DNA from: Anseranas semipalmata
Taxonomy: Eukaryota; Chordata; Aves; Anseriformes; Anseranatidae
NCBI GenBank assembly: GCA_013399115.1
Contig: VXAA01001508.1
Span: 1,908,064-1,972,063, forward strand
Direction of reading: 5' to 3'
DNA: 64,000 nt
How positions within the stretch are numbered: the first letter of the stretch is position 1; every line of letters starts with the position of its first letter. A program made the translations under genes and the position numbers. Positions 24,601 to 36,600 of the stretch are shown here, one piece after another. The notes beneath the pieces are model-generated. The model saw only the letters and a list, made by a program, of their open reading frames with translations, did not search any database and had not been told where the DNA came from.

Positions 24601-27600
24601 CTCTTGCAAGGTCCTCACCATCAGGGCAAACAAGGTCTTATTTACCACTGTACTCGTGGAAACTGTGATTTCGCCTCCATCCCTCACTCCCCTCATCTCC
24701 CCCTTTACTACTCTGTTTTCCCTGCTGCCTAATGAGCCCCCCAGAGACCTGCAGGTATAAAACTCGTTACAGCTCCCTCTGCGCACCCGCATCAATAAAC
24801 GAAGGAGCACAGCAGAAAACGGGAGGGAAGCTGTCACTTTATTTCACCATGAATTACAAAACCACTTAAAAGTCTAGCACTCAGGAAAGGACCAGTGCGA
24901 AATTGCCCCTAATACAGAGATAGGGGTTTTCTTTATGTTTCATGCCAGAAACTTGGCAAAGCCCAGGCTTAGGCAGTAATATAATCTCGGCGTCTGGAGT
25001 GAGTGGGAAGCTGGGACGGACACTGTGAGCTTGTTGTATTCTCTGGACTTATGTTCCTCATCCCTTTCCAGGATTTATTCTATTGCTCCGTATGGCCCCG
25101 TGTGAAATAGGGAAATATAAAGTGGTGGAGATTTTCAGAGCAGCTCGCTACCCACAGCCAAGGCCAGACTGAAAAAATCCCAAGCCCTGGGTACATATTT
25201 AGGCATGTGGAGAAGCAAATAGATTGTCAAAGCTGCTCAGTATATACTGGGGCTGTGCTAGCTGCCTGCTCTCTTACTAAATCTAGCTTGAGTGTGTAAA
25301 GCACAGGCTGCAGCAAAGCTGGGGCCAAGTACATACAGGCAGACAGTGTTTGCTCAAGCACCACCAGCAACCTGCACTCTGCTGGCATGTGATGAACAGG
25401 TCAGCGTCTTCTGACATGCGCTTGAGCACATCCAGGTAAACGTCTACACCTGCAGAAACCCTGCATATGCACAAATGCCTGTTTACACGCATTTCTGAGC
25501 AGGAGGGCATGCTTATGTAGATGCAGGAGGGGTTTCAGAAAGCAGTGGATGCATGTGTCTCCCACTGGTATCTCAGTGGAGGCATGAAACCAAGCAGCTA
25601 TTTGCTGCCAGCGGCACACGCGTGCATGGCTGAGTGTGTGTGCGAGGCGCCATGCGTGGGCCTGCGTGTCCCCATAGGGGCAGAGTGACGCTGCCGTGTG
25701 CTGGAGGGAGCACAGGACAGTGTGTCGCGAGCAGTTAACGATGCCTGTGCCTTTGCAGAGGGAGGGAGGAAGAAGTGGTGACCTCTGGAAGGGGCTGTGC
25801 TGAGCAGGCAGCTCTCGCATGCGGGCGAACGGGTGGGGGGAGGACCCAGGCAGCTCTGCTGCTTCAGGAAATGAAATACCCTCTGTATCAGCTTCTTCTG
25901 TCATCCAAAAGCAGTGCAGAAAAATCCAGCCCTGCCACCCAAAGTGTACCGAAGAGGAGGAAGAGAATAAAACCTGGCAGGTGCCTGTTCTCTCATTTTC
26001 CATCACATTTTCCTGTGTAATGAATCACATTCCCACATCGGACCCTTGGAGGTGCTGGGTGGATCTGAGCACAGTGATTTGGGGCCTCTGACTTGAACGG
26101 ATTTACATTAGGAAATCACAGACAGAAAACAGCTTGGAAAGAAAGGCACCACATCGCTAGAACAACACACAAAGACACAATAAAAAACAGGAGTTCTTTT
26201 CTAAAGGGCAGAATAGCTTTCCCCATATATTCCCCTCACTGGATGAACCATGGGTAACACTGTTTGCTCACTGCATGCAAACACATAGCAAAGGATTAGT
26301 TAGTAAAATTGTCAGGCACTGACCTTCACTCTTTGAGGGTTCATCCAGTGTTGGATGTCTTGCACAGTCTCGTTCACACGCAGGAGGATGGGCTCATGAC
26401 TGTGATCCAGACACGAGGTGGTACACTCCGCGCCTGCACAAAAAATGGAGAGGATAAAGCTACAGGACAAAGCAAGCAGCTTCTTACCCTTTCAGCATCC
26501 TCCCAGCTGAAGGACAGGATTAGGGCTCATTTTTCCTAAATTGCAATTAGCAGTCAACCATAACTATCACATATCTTCTAGCCACATGTGAAAATGCTGA
26601 GTACAACCCTGCATCTCAGCAGGAGACAGTGGGGGTGGCAGATATTCCAGGGTCTTTTTGTACGAGCTGCATATCTAGGTATTTCTCTGGCTATTAACTC
26701 CAAGGAGGGGGTCAGGTTTTGTTCTTTCAGATCATCAAGAAAATGTGGAGGTTTTTTCATTTTGACTGCTCTTTCAAGCAACAGGACTGATTAAGCTAAG
26801 GCTGCCGAACTTATCTCACCTATGACATGACATAATCCTACTGCTTGATCTATCAAATTTACAATAATAATCTTTCAGATGGTGACCAAGCCTAATGATA
26901 CTGCAGGCGAGCTATCACCTAAGTCCCATAGTTGATAAGAAGTACGCAGAGAAGTAATGATGGCTTTGTTCACACATAAACCTGTTTTTTCTCTGATTAA
27001 CTGTCATGCCCGGTGGGAATCGTGTCCTTTCTTTATTAAAACATGCTGCGATACTCTGCGGCAATATCCCAGAGCCCTGTGGTGACACAACCGTAAGCCC
27101 TAGTGCGTCGGACCATTACCATTTCCCCCCTGGAAAATCACTCTTGAATGGCACAGCTGCTGCAAACATGTCATTAGGATTTCTGCACTCCAATCAGCGC
27201 TGAGGGAGGAATTAATCTCTGTGCTGGTTTGGAGAGCTGAACCTTTGGCTCAACACACACCTCAGCCTGGAAGGGCAGATTAGGTGTCTGAGGAATTACC
27301 GAAGGTGTGTGGGATTCACAGTGACCATGACTGGATGCTATTATTTTCCGCACCTGCTTCTGCCTTCTCACGTCCTCCCGCGCGGAGGAGTCAGCGGGAG
27401 CAAAGCAGACCCTGTTTAGCCAGGGAGGCTCGGGGAGCGCCTGGGATTTGTTTTGCTTTCCTAGTGTGTGTGGTAGCGGCTCCACGGACCCGCTGGATGA
27501 GTGCCCGTAGACCTACTGTGAGCGAGTGGAAGGAGCATGCCTTCTCGGAAGGACATCGATCAGGCTTCTGAAAACACCAAAAAGAGAGGAAAACCCCAAC

Positions 27601-30600
27601 AACCTGATCCCGAAAGGTGGTGCTGGGTGAGCCTAACAAAGTGTGTGGTATGTCTCCATCTGCTGAGGATAAGAGCCAACGGCCGCTGTGCCCTCTGCGA
27701 GCTGTTCCTCACGATCTCCGGGAGGATCCAGCCCATGATCCCTTTGCCACCAGGATGGCTGCATGGTCCTGTCCCAGGATCAGGTCCACCAGACCTCGCA
27801 TCTGGGCACGGCACCTGCGGCCAAGCCAGAGGGGCTGGGAGAGGATGGAGGGAAGACAGGCGCCTGCTGCCTGGGCAGCTGCAGGCCCTCCTGCTCCCAG
27901 CCCCGAGGCACTCCCCTACAGACCAGAAATCCGAATTTCTCCCCTTGCAAAACCCTGCCCAGCCCGGGTAGGTAACCTCATCTCAAGGGCAAAACGCCTT
28001 GCCACATTAAGAGTCACTGCAGCCTGCTTGCTGCTCGCTCTCCCGCGCTTCGCCACACTATTTACACTTATGGCGAGGAGCGGGTCTGAATTGTTTTGAT
28101 ATCTGATCTGTAATTGGCATCATTACAGAGCGGTGATATCATCCAGGTTGTGTTCTCCTCCCTGGGGAGGGAACACAAGGCGGCTCGTGGTCCCTTGCAA
28201 GGCTGCGATATAATGAGGGAGCTGCAAAACGAAGAAATTTTCCAAGTTCAAAGGGACAGACAGAGGGCGGGGGGCCTGACGTGGGGCTGCAGGAAGGGGC
28301 CTTGTGGGGCTGCAGCCTGTGCAGCTCCCACTGCAACCCATGCAGCAGGGAGACCTTAAAAACTGGGGCTGAAAATACAATTTGGTGTATTTTCAGTATG
28401 GAAAGTATGTCTGGATGAGTCAAAGTGAAGCTGAGCTCAGAAAGCACCCCAAAGCTCAACACTCCTTGCAGAGTTACCAGACACCCCAGATGGAAGGGCA
28501 AAACATCCTTACACGAGCTCCTAAACAGCTCTCACACTAAAGAGGATGCTCAGCTGGTCTCATATTCTTTCTGGAGAGATCTGAGTGATCCTGCTGCTGT
28601 GCTCCCCTGCCAGCATCCTGCTTTTTGGCATCTGAGGTGTGCGTGTGTATGTGTGACTGAAGGAGGGGTACATTACGAAAGTGTAAGAGCAAGCTGAAGT
28701 ACAATCTCTACCCTTATTTTGAGGACTAGATGTGTCTCTGGTACAGTCTGGCTTGCTGGCTGCCCATTAAAACCAGCTGGCCAAGAAGGGACACGATGAA
28801 ACTGGAAATGCCACAAGGAGCAGGCAGTCAGTGCGTGTTACTTGACGCCTGGCCTCTTAAAGCTTCATCCTTCCTAAAAGCAGTTCCCTCTAAAGCCGCC
28901 AATAGCAGCCTCTCACTCAGGCAAACGAGTCCATAGGAGAAGGTGACTTCAAGGACTGCAGACCCCTTCCTTCCTCCCTCTCATTCACATCCTCTTCCTC
29001 ATCCCCTTCACTGCTCCCTGCCGAGACGCATCCCCCACGGCAGGCGGCCGGGGCTGATGCTCACAGACCTATGCCGTAGCCGCTGGAGCACTGCAGCTTC
29101 AGGTGGCTGTTGAGCTGCGTGGGCAGAGCGCACTGGCCCTGCATTTCCCTGCAGAGATGAAAGGAGCCGCTCCAGGTGCCATCCTTCCGGCAATGAATCA
29201 CGTTGCTTCCACGGCCCTGGAACGAGAGAAGGAGATAATGAGGACGGTCACAAAAACAACAGCAAGGACAGCAAACACAAGCTGAGAAGGGAGAAGCAGG
29301 CAGAGCTGAACTGGGAGTGAAGTTCTGGAGCTCAGACAGCTTGGGACTGCCATCCCTGGTGGGCAAGGAGGAGTTTTCTTCTAAATAGAAAATTAAAGGA
29401 AGCCTGTGCTGCATGCACATGCACACACATGGCTCTTCTGTGCAATGTTATGTCTTTACCAGTCCCTTGCAAGATCTGTACCTTAAAATGGACGCACTCT
29501 AGCTGCAATAAAGGTGCATTCACCCCATTTGCCCTCTTCCTTCTTGTTGAGAGGTTTGTGTTGACTGCAGACAACCTTTTCCCTCTTCCATTTCCTAACT
29601 AGTTGCATCATCTTTGTCTTGAAAAAGAAAGAATCCCCAATGGCCATCTGAAGGAGGAAGGGAAGCGGGACACGAGCAGGGATGCTCAGCAGGGCAGAAC
29701 GTGCTCTTTAGAGCTTGGCTGCCTTGAATGACAGCAGACGAAGAGGCTGAGGCAGACATGCACAGAGGCAGGTGGAAAGGAGAAAAAAATCCTCTGGTGT
29801 GGGAATGGGCAAGGAATGGAATATGACATTTCTCTTATAGAAAAGATTCTCTGTGCAATACCGAAGAATGAATGCCAAAGTCCAAGGGGAAATATCATGC
29901 CCTTTAGAAACAACAAAGGAGTGCACAGGCAATCTTTTGTCAGATCTATCCACATGGCATTGGGGATTTCTGCACAAGCTGTTCTGCAGGATCTGCAAGC
30001 CTAACTGCCACGGAGTAATGTGGGACATTCAACAGGAGGATGCCTGGGGTGGCTCGGCTCCAAGCCTCCCACGGTGACCCTGCTCAGTGGGAGAACCAGA
30101 CAGGATCTCTGCTTCTCCTTGCCCATTTTACATACCAGGCATGTTGCCTGCAATCTACCCACCCTGCTCTTGGAGACTGTGCTGGATATCTTTGGGGATG
30201 CTTTCATGTGCTGTCTATGCTGGGATCCCAGTCCCATCAGGGATGTTGAAATTGTCTTGGAAGCTCTTCCCCAGGTCCCACACCCTTTCTTGCATAGGGA
30301 TCTGCACAAGTCCCTGGTATGAGTGTGGACAATTGCACAGCCTTCAGTGTTAGTCCTGTATTTAATATCTTAATGCTTTTTTTGCTCAGCTTTGTTGATG
30401 AACACAATGTTTAGTGAGATGCAAAGTGGTCTTATTGGCAGACTACTGTGTGGGACCTGCATCCCCTTCTCTAGACATCTGGCCATTGCCAGAAGTAATA
30501 AGAAAATCATATGAAAGGATAATGGACCAGATGGACTCAGGGTGTGATCCAGTTTGGTGACTCACCTAAGGGCCAGTTTTGCAGAGACTGATTAATTTAG

Positions 30601-33600
30601 ATCTGACCGTTTACACAATTTGTGCACAATATTCAGAAATGGAAGGCCCTTGCTCTGGGTGCCGGGGGAGGTACCTGCTTAAATGACCATTATGCTCCTG
30701 GTGATTAAGAGATGCCATATGTAGAGCTGAGTAATGATCTTTCAGCATGGTGACAAATTCAGGAAGAGATTGCTAAGTGATAATTGAGCACAATTTGCTG
30801 TTTTAGCAAGTGTGGTGCACTTCCATTGCAATTTGCATGCCAAGGTTCAGCCATGATTTCTAAAGGTGAGCCATGAAACCTGATTTATGTTGCCAGAGCT
30901 GGCTGTGCTGGAGGGTACTATTGTGTAGTTTCTGCAATGTACTCAGAGATCCCAGGATATCCATTGCTATAGTAACATCCTGTCCATCATTCCCTGACCT
31001 GCAAAATCTCTTGTGAAAATCCCTGCTGGGTTTCTTGCTTGGATGCAACGTGCATTATCACCTTATATAGCTGAGAGAGACTTAGTGGGGTTTAATCCTT
31101 AAATAATTAACACCTCTCAAGTGGTTCTGGCTTGTGCCAGGAGTCCTCCCTCTTTTTTTCTGTAGTCTATTTTCTGGGATATCTGGAAATACCTTTCTCT
31201 GCAAATCCCTTTCTCAGGATGTTACCTGCTTCTTTGCTCAAGGTGTTTTCGCAGCTGAATAGTCACTACAACCTTCCTTACAGGGAACAGAGACATAGCT
31301 GTATCTCTTACTTTCCACAGCTCACTTCATCATTGCCGTAACCCAGGCTCTACTGCCTGCCTCTCTTCATGTCCAGCTCCTTTAAAAACAAACATAAACC
31401 CCTCATACCTGTTGTCAGTACCCTGGTGGCCCTGGTTTCCCTGCACTGGCAGTGATGGTGCAGTCAGTCTGACCAAGTGGTAGATGCACAAAGCCACAGA
31501 TGCCGTATCCCAGAGCTTCCCACCCAAACTGCACCCACATGTGCATTTCATAAGTCTTGAAACTTCACATAAGCCTTATAAAACCAAATATATTTCAGGT
31601 GCTCTGGCACAAAACCCCAGGTTCTGCCTCTCATCCCCATGAAGGGGGCAGGACAACTGTGCCAGGAACAGGGGCAGCAAGTGCAGTTTTCCAGTCTCAG
31701 AAACCTCATTGCGGTTTCTTCCGTAGTTGTGGATTTTAACGTTTGGAGCAGGTATCAGAGGTGTTTTTCGGATCACTGGCACCACAGCAGGACCAATCCC
31801 TTTTTCATATGTCCTCAGAAATAGGAGTGATATTAAAAGACCTTTGACAGAGCACTCTGTTCTCTGCAGTGTGTATAGTAACAGCAGCTTCTACATCCCC
31901 ACTTTCTCTTCCCCAACGTATTAAGCAGCAGCAGCACTTCTGGGAGAAGTTACTCATCTCACAAACTATAATTACCTCTGGTGAGGAAAACTAAACATTT
32001 CAAACACGATATTAAAGACCAGACCTTCTCGTACCAGTGAACACAGCTCCTATGAAGTCAAAGGCAACATGCTGATTTATGCTGGATGAGGATCTGACCC
32101 CTGATGCCTAATGACACCTTCACAGCCACAAAAACCATGGAAGTTTAGAGACAGTTCACCTGAATAGTGATAATCCCTATAAATTATCATATGACATACA
32201 TATAACAATAAGGGGGAAAAGGACTGGAGGGAATAGTAAGGTAAAACAGAAAAAACAAACGGGGCAAGTGCATGTAACTCATATCCTCCTTTCATCCATT
32301 ACTCCTTATTTCCTCCTGTACTAATATAATACCAGAAACCATATTTGATAATGCCTATCTAGATCACAGAGCCACTGAGGCAGATTTTTCAGCCACTTAC
32401 TTGTGCAGAAAACAGCAAGTCACTCATTGCAAGTCCTCTATGGGTAATAGTTAATATCATTAATACAGTCACAAAAATAGTATTTCCAGGCTCTCTGAAG
32501 TAGCTCTCTTCTTCTACTTTAAGTATATATTTCCCTTCTCCATCTCTCTGTCTCTGGTCTCACAAAAGCTCAAGGGAATTATGGCACTCCGTCCCTCCAA
32601 GATCAGAGTCCTTAGGGAACATATGATAAAAACACACTTTTATGTGTTGAGATGGTTTGGATAAGAGAGACTCACCGACTGATTGTCGTCGTCTTCACAC
32701 TTGATCCTGCACTCACTGTTGAACTGGAAGCCGTTGGAGCACTGGTAGAGCCCGTGAAATTTGGAAGGTGGAGGGTCGCAGGTAACGGGCACGCAAGCGC
32801 CTGGCAGCCACGTGCCGTCTTGTGTGCACTGGATCTTAAAGGCTCGCCTTTCCGTGCGGAAAAAAAAACAAGACCATTTAGTGAGTGGCTGAGTCAACTA
32901 AGAGCCGCTAGAGCCTCTGAGCTCTGCTAGCAGGTTGCAGGGGATGGGTGTGCTTGAGCTTTTAACAATTGGGGAACAAGTTGTGAATCTGCGTCATGAG
33001 GTCTCTGAGCAAAAATAACGATTATTTGCAAAGCCAACATTCAGCCGCCCAGCCTAAACTCAACTCTTTTGGCCTTGGACACGTCTCCCAGAAACGCCGC
33101 TTCCCAGGCTTGTGGGCTGTGGTTGGTTTGAAGTGGGTTTGTGCAGAGTCAGAAGTATATGACAGCACTAACCCCTTCCCACAGAGTTTCAAAGGGGACT
33201 CCCCAGGCTGCATATCAAAGAGTATTTCTAAGGTAAGGTCTGTTTTTTGAGCACTGGCTAGGATTTTCAAAGAAGCCTAAGGGAGTTAGGTGCCTATATC
33301 CCCTTGAAATTGCACAACTATCTGCATGAAGGAAGTATTCAGTGGTATTCCCTACAGCACCCTGTTTGTTATAAACAGCCTATCTCTCTCCCAAAATCTT
33401 TTTAACCCATGGCTTTCTGAATCATACTGACTGCATGGCATTACTATTTTACGTACTTTCTTGCTTTTCTGGAGGATCCAGGGACATGGTAACCTGGTTT
33501 GCATTTGTACTTGCAAAATGAGCCCACTTTGTGCTTATCTTCTCGGCAACGAGTAGTCTGGAGATCTGCATTAGGGACGATGGAGGGTGCTCGACACATC

Positions 33601-36600
33601 AGCTCACACAAGGCTTCCGGAAAGGACCACAGCCCATCCTCCATGCATGTCAAGTTGCTGTTGTTTCCTGACAAGGACAGTGAACAAAGTTAACAACATT
33701 CAGCAGGACTGTTTTTTGTTTTGTTTTGTTTTTTTCACAAATGTCATTACACCCATAATATATCAACAACCACCTCAGTTGGCTTGACAAATTCAACTGT
33801 GTATGTCCTATATATTTTCTCTTTCTATATGATGGTGTTAAATCATTAAGGACTCTTTTTTTTTCAGGAGACAACAGGCAGACAGTGCTTATTTCAGGAA
33901 ATGCTATAGCATAGGCGAAACCTCACTAGCTTTGTATCCTATTGTATGTCTCTTCCTTATTTTGGTCTTCTCTGAAAGAAAGCTTCCTTCATACATCAGC
34001 CTCCTCCTCTCCAAAGCCATGGAGATATCTACATTAAGACAGAGTGTTTGGTGCCATTACATTCTTCATTCTGCCTCTGTGTTATATCCCTTCCCTGAAT
34101 CTCTCCTTCTTACTTCAATTTTGAGCCTTTTGGAGCAGCATCTGTTAGTATTAGAGTCACTACTCCAACACAATGAGGAGACATTCTCAGCTGGGGACTC
34201 TCAGTCCATGGGGACTACTGCGATAAATATGATTCATAATACTCATTAGAGACTTGTTTTCCTTAGGAAGCTTTCTTGGCCAGCACCTCAAAGGTAAAAG
34301 GTACAATAGATCTATTTGCCTCTGCTATGACCTACTTGACTTTAGAAGGGTAAGCTAAAAGTAGCCTACTCTCAGTGTATTTTACATTCTTTGTTATTTT
34401 ATATTGTATGTTAAAAAGGAATAAGCTTTTTGTAAGAAACAAAACACAGCTATGAGCCACTAACCCTTCAAAAATCCCTAATACTCTATTGAAATCCTTG
34501 AGCATTGCTGCAGGAACTCTTCTCAACCCACAAGGCATATTTTCAGCAGTCAGCCAACTTCAGTGTTATCCAAAATAATACCGACAAACTGCTAGCCCTA
34601 GAGCAATGCCATTTCTTTGAGAGGGAAGGAAGAGAGCCGGGACATGACGCTGGAATTCAAAGGAGAAGAAAACAAAAGGCTCTGGAGGGCTCAGGAAGGT
34701 ATGTGGAGGAACCCTCCTGCCCTATCCACAGAGATAAGAGAAGGTCCATTAAATCAGCCCTGGCTTTCTCTCTCCCCTCTCCAACTGCAGATGATTGCAG
34801 AGGTATTTTGTACAGAAGGGAGCTTTTTTCTAGAGCACCAGCATGCTCCTCTTCTCTGACTCATGCAGCAGCTCTGCAGACCAGCCGTGGTGATATCATA
34901 CTGCCACTGCAATGTGATAAGCTGTGACATTACCAACAGTGGCTGTCATGACGTCAGTGATTGAATTAGGCATGAGTCATTCAAACACCATTCTCCAGAA
35001 GTTTAGTGGCAATACCTATTAGTCATCACCAATGGCATACACCAAATGGTGCCTTTAGCTTACAGCTCACAGAGTGTCTGGACAAAAGTGAAGTGATGCT
35101 AAAAACCAGAGCTGCACCCCCTGATCCAGGGTTGGTTACTGGCCTTCCAGCTACCCCTGCCAGAGTCACCAGCTGAAGCTCCTGTTGCTCAAGACTTGTT
35201 TTACCCTCTGATACTCTGCACAAAATGTGCCATTCGGCTGCTTGGGGTAATTTTATATTCCTCCAAGTTGATTAACATCAGTTAATCTAGTGGAAGGTGT
35301 CCGTGCCCATGGCAGGGGGGTTGGAACTAGATGATCTTTAAGGTCCCTTCCAACCCAAACCTTTCTATGATTCTATGATCATTATTTTCACTCCCCCCTC
35401 AAAAAAATTCCAGGCATTTCCAATGCAAAAACACCTCCTTGTTGAAGATGACCCTCTGAGTGTATGAACAGAAAAAGGGAATTCTTTGATAAAAATCTCC
35501 CCTTTGAGTAGTCTTAGCTTTCACTGTGGGTTGGCTGCTTGTGGTTACCCCTCCGAAGTCTGAGTTAAAAGAATTGAGCAATTTGGTTATATATGAAGAA
35601 ATCAACATATCCTTTCACTGAAATGTGGAAAATGTCACATGCCTCTTCTGGGATTTGCAGTGAATCCTCGCAGAAGAGGTGATACCGCATATACAAAAAG
35701 AGCTTATACAGCACTTGTACCTGAGTCAACAACAGCAATTAAGATTATTCCAGTGCAAGGTGACAGATTAATTTGGCTCTAATGTTCCTTCAAATTAACA
35801 ATGATAATTTTTCTTGCTTCCTAAGGACCAGATCAAAAAGGGTAATATGACAATGAGCAAAAGAGTGGATAGTACTGAGAACATGATGGGAATGCTACCA
35901 GAAAAGCAGCAGGGAAGAAGATGGGAGAGAAAAGGAAAGAATGCAGCAGAGTATGTTATTTTTAAGAAATAAAAACTTGCAGAGACTCCCAAACAGGAAG
36001 AGAAGAGAAAGGTCAGAGGTAGAGCAAGATGAGTGTGGAAAAGAAGAGAGGTGATAGGTGGATTAGGAAAAACAACGATGGGGGACTGTGCCACTGAGAT
36101 ATGGGACCGTCCAGTCTTCTCCCACCTTTCCAAATACATGGAAGAGGCATAGAAGGGAGACAGGCACAGAAAACAGAGAAGACGTGGGAAAAGATGAGAG
36201 AGTTCAATTTGATTTATCCCCATGACTTTTCCATGTTTTGGTTGTATGGAAGTAATACTCAGTACCATTCCTGCCTAGCCAGCCGTGATCAAGAAAAGGT
36301 CAGAGGAAGGTAATAGAGAGATGCAAAGGAACTTAGCTTCTAATATAAATAAACCTTCCCTAGACTCTCATAATTCTTCATACTTAAAATATCATGAATA
36401 ATTCTAAAACAATAGCAATAGAAACATATATTACTAGCAGCAGCCTGTTAGCTGTGCAGCTATCCCCAGCTTGCCGCACAGGCACCCTCCGATACCTTTC
36501 AGAAGAGCAGGAGGTCGGCAAGTGAAGGAGCATTTCTTGCCAAAGGTGGTCCCCTCGCTGCAGTTGAACGTGGCTGGGTAGACATGGTACTGGTCTGGGA

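Noticed and set aside
25401..26006. Minus-strand open frame of 201 codons just past a PAPPA exon
   Set aside because: Intronic. The real exon ends at 26324 with a good donor, and the frame shows no SCR-like cysteine pattern.
27617..28099. Plus-strand open frame of 160 codons
   Set aside because: Composition-driven opening in a GC-rich intron patch, with overlapping frames also open and no recognised domain.
35795..36268. Minus-strand open frame of 157 hydrophobic codons resembling a membrane protein
   Set aside because: Leu/Phe/Ser richness follows from the pyrimidine-rich strand. There is no start context or family match.
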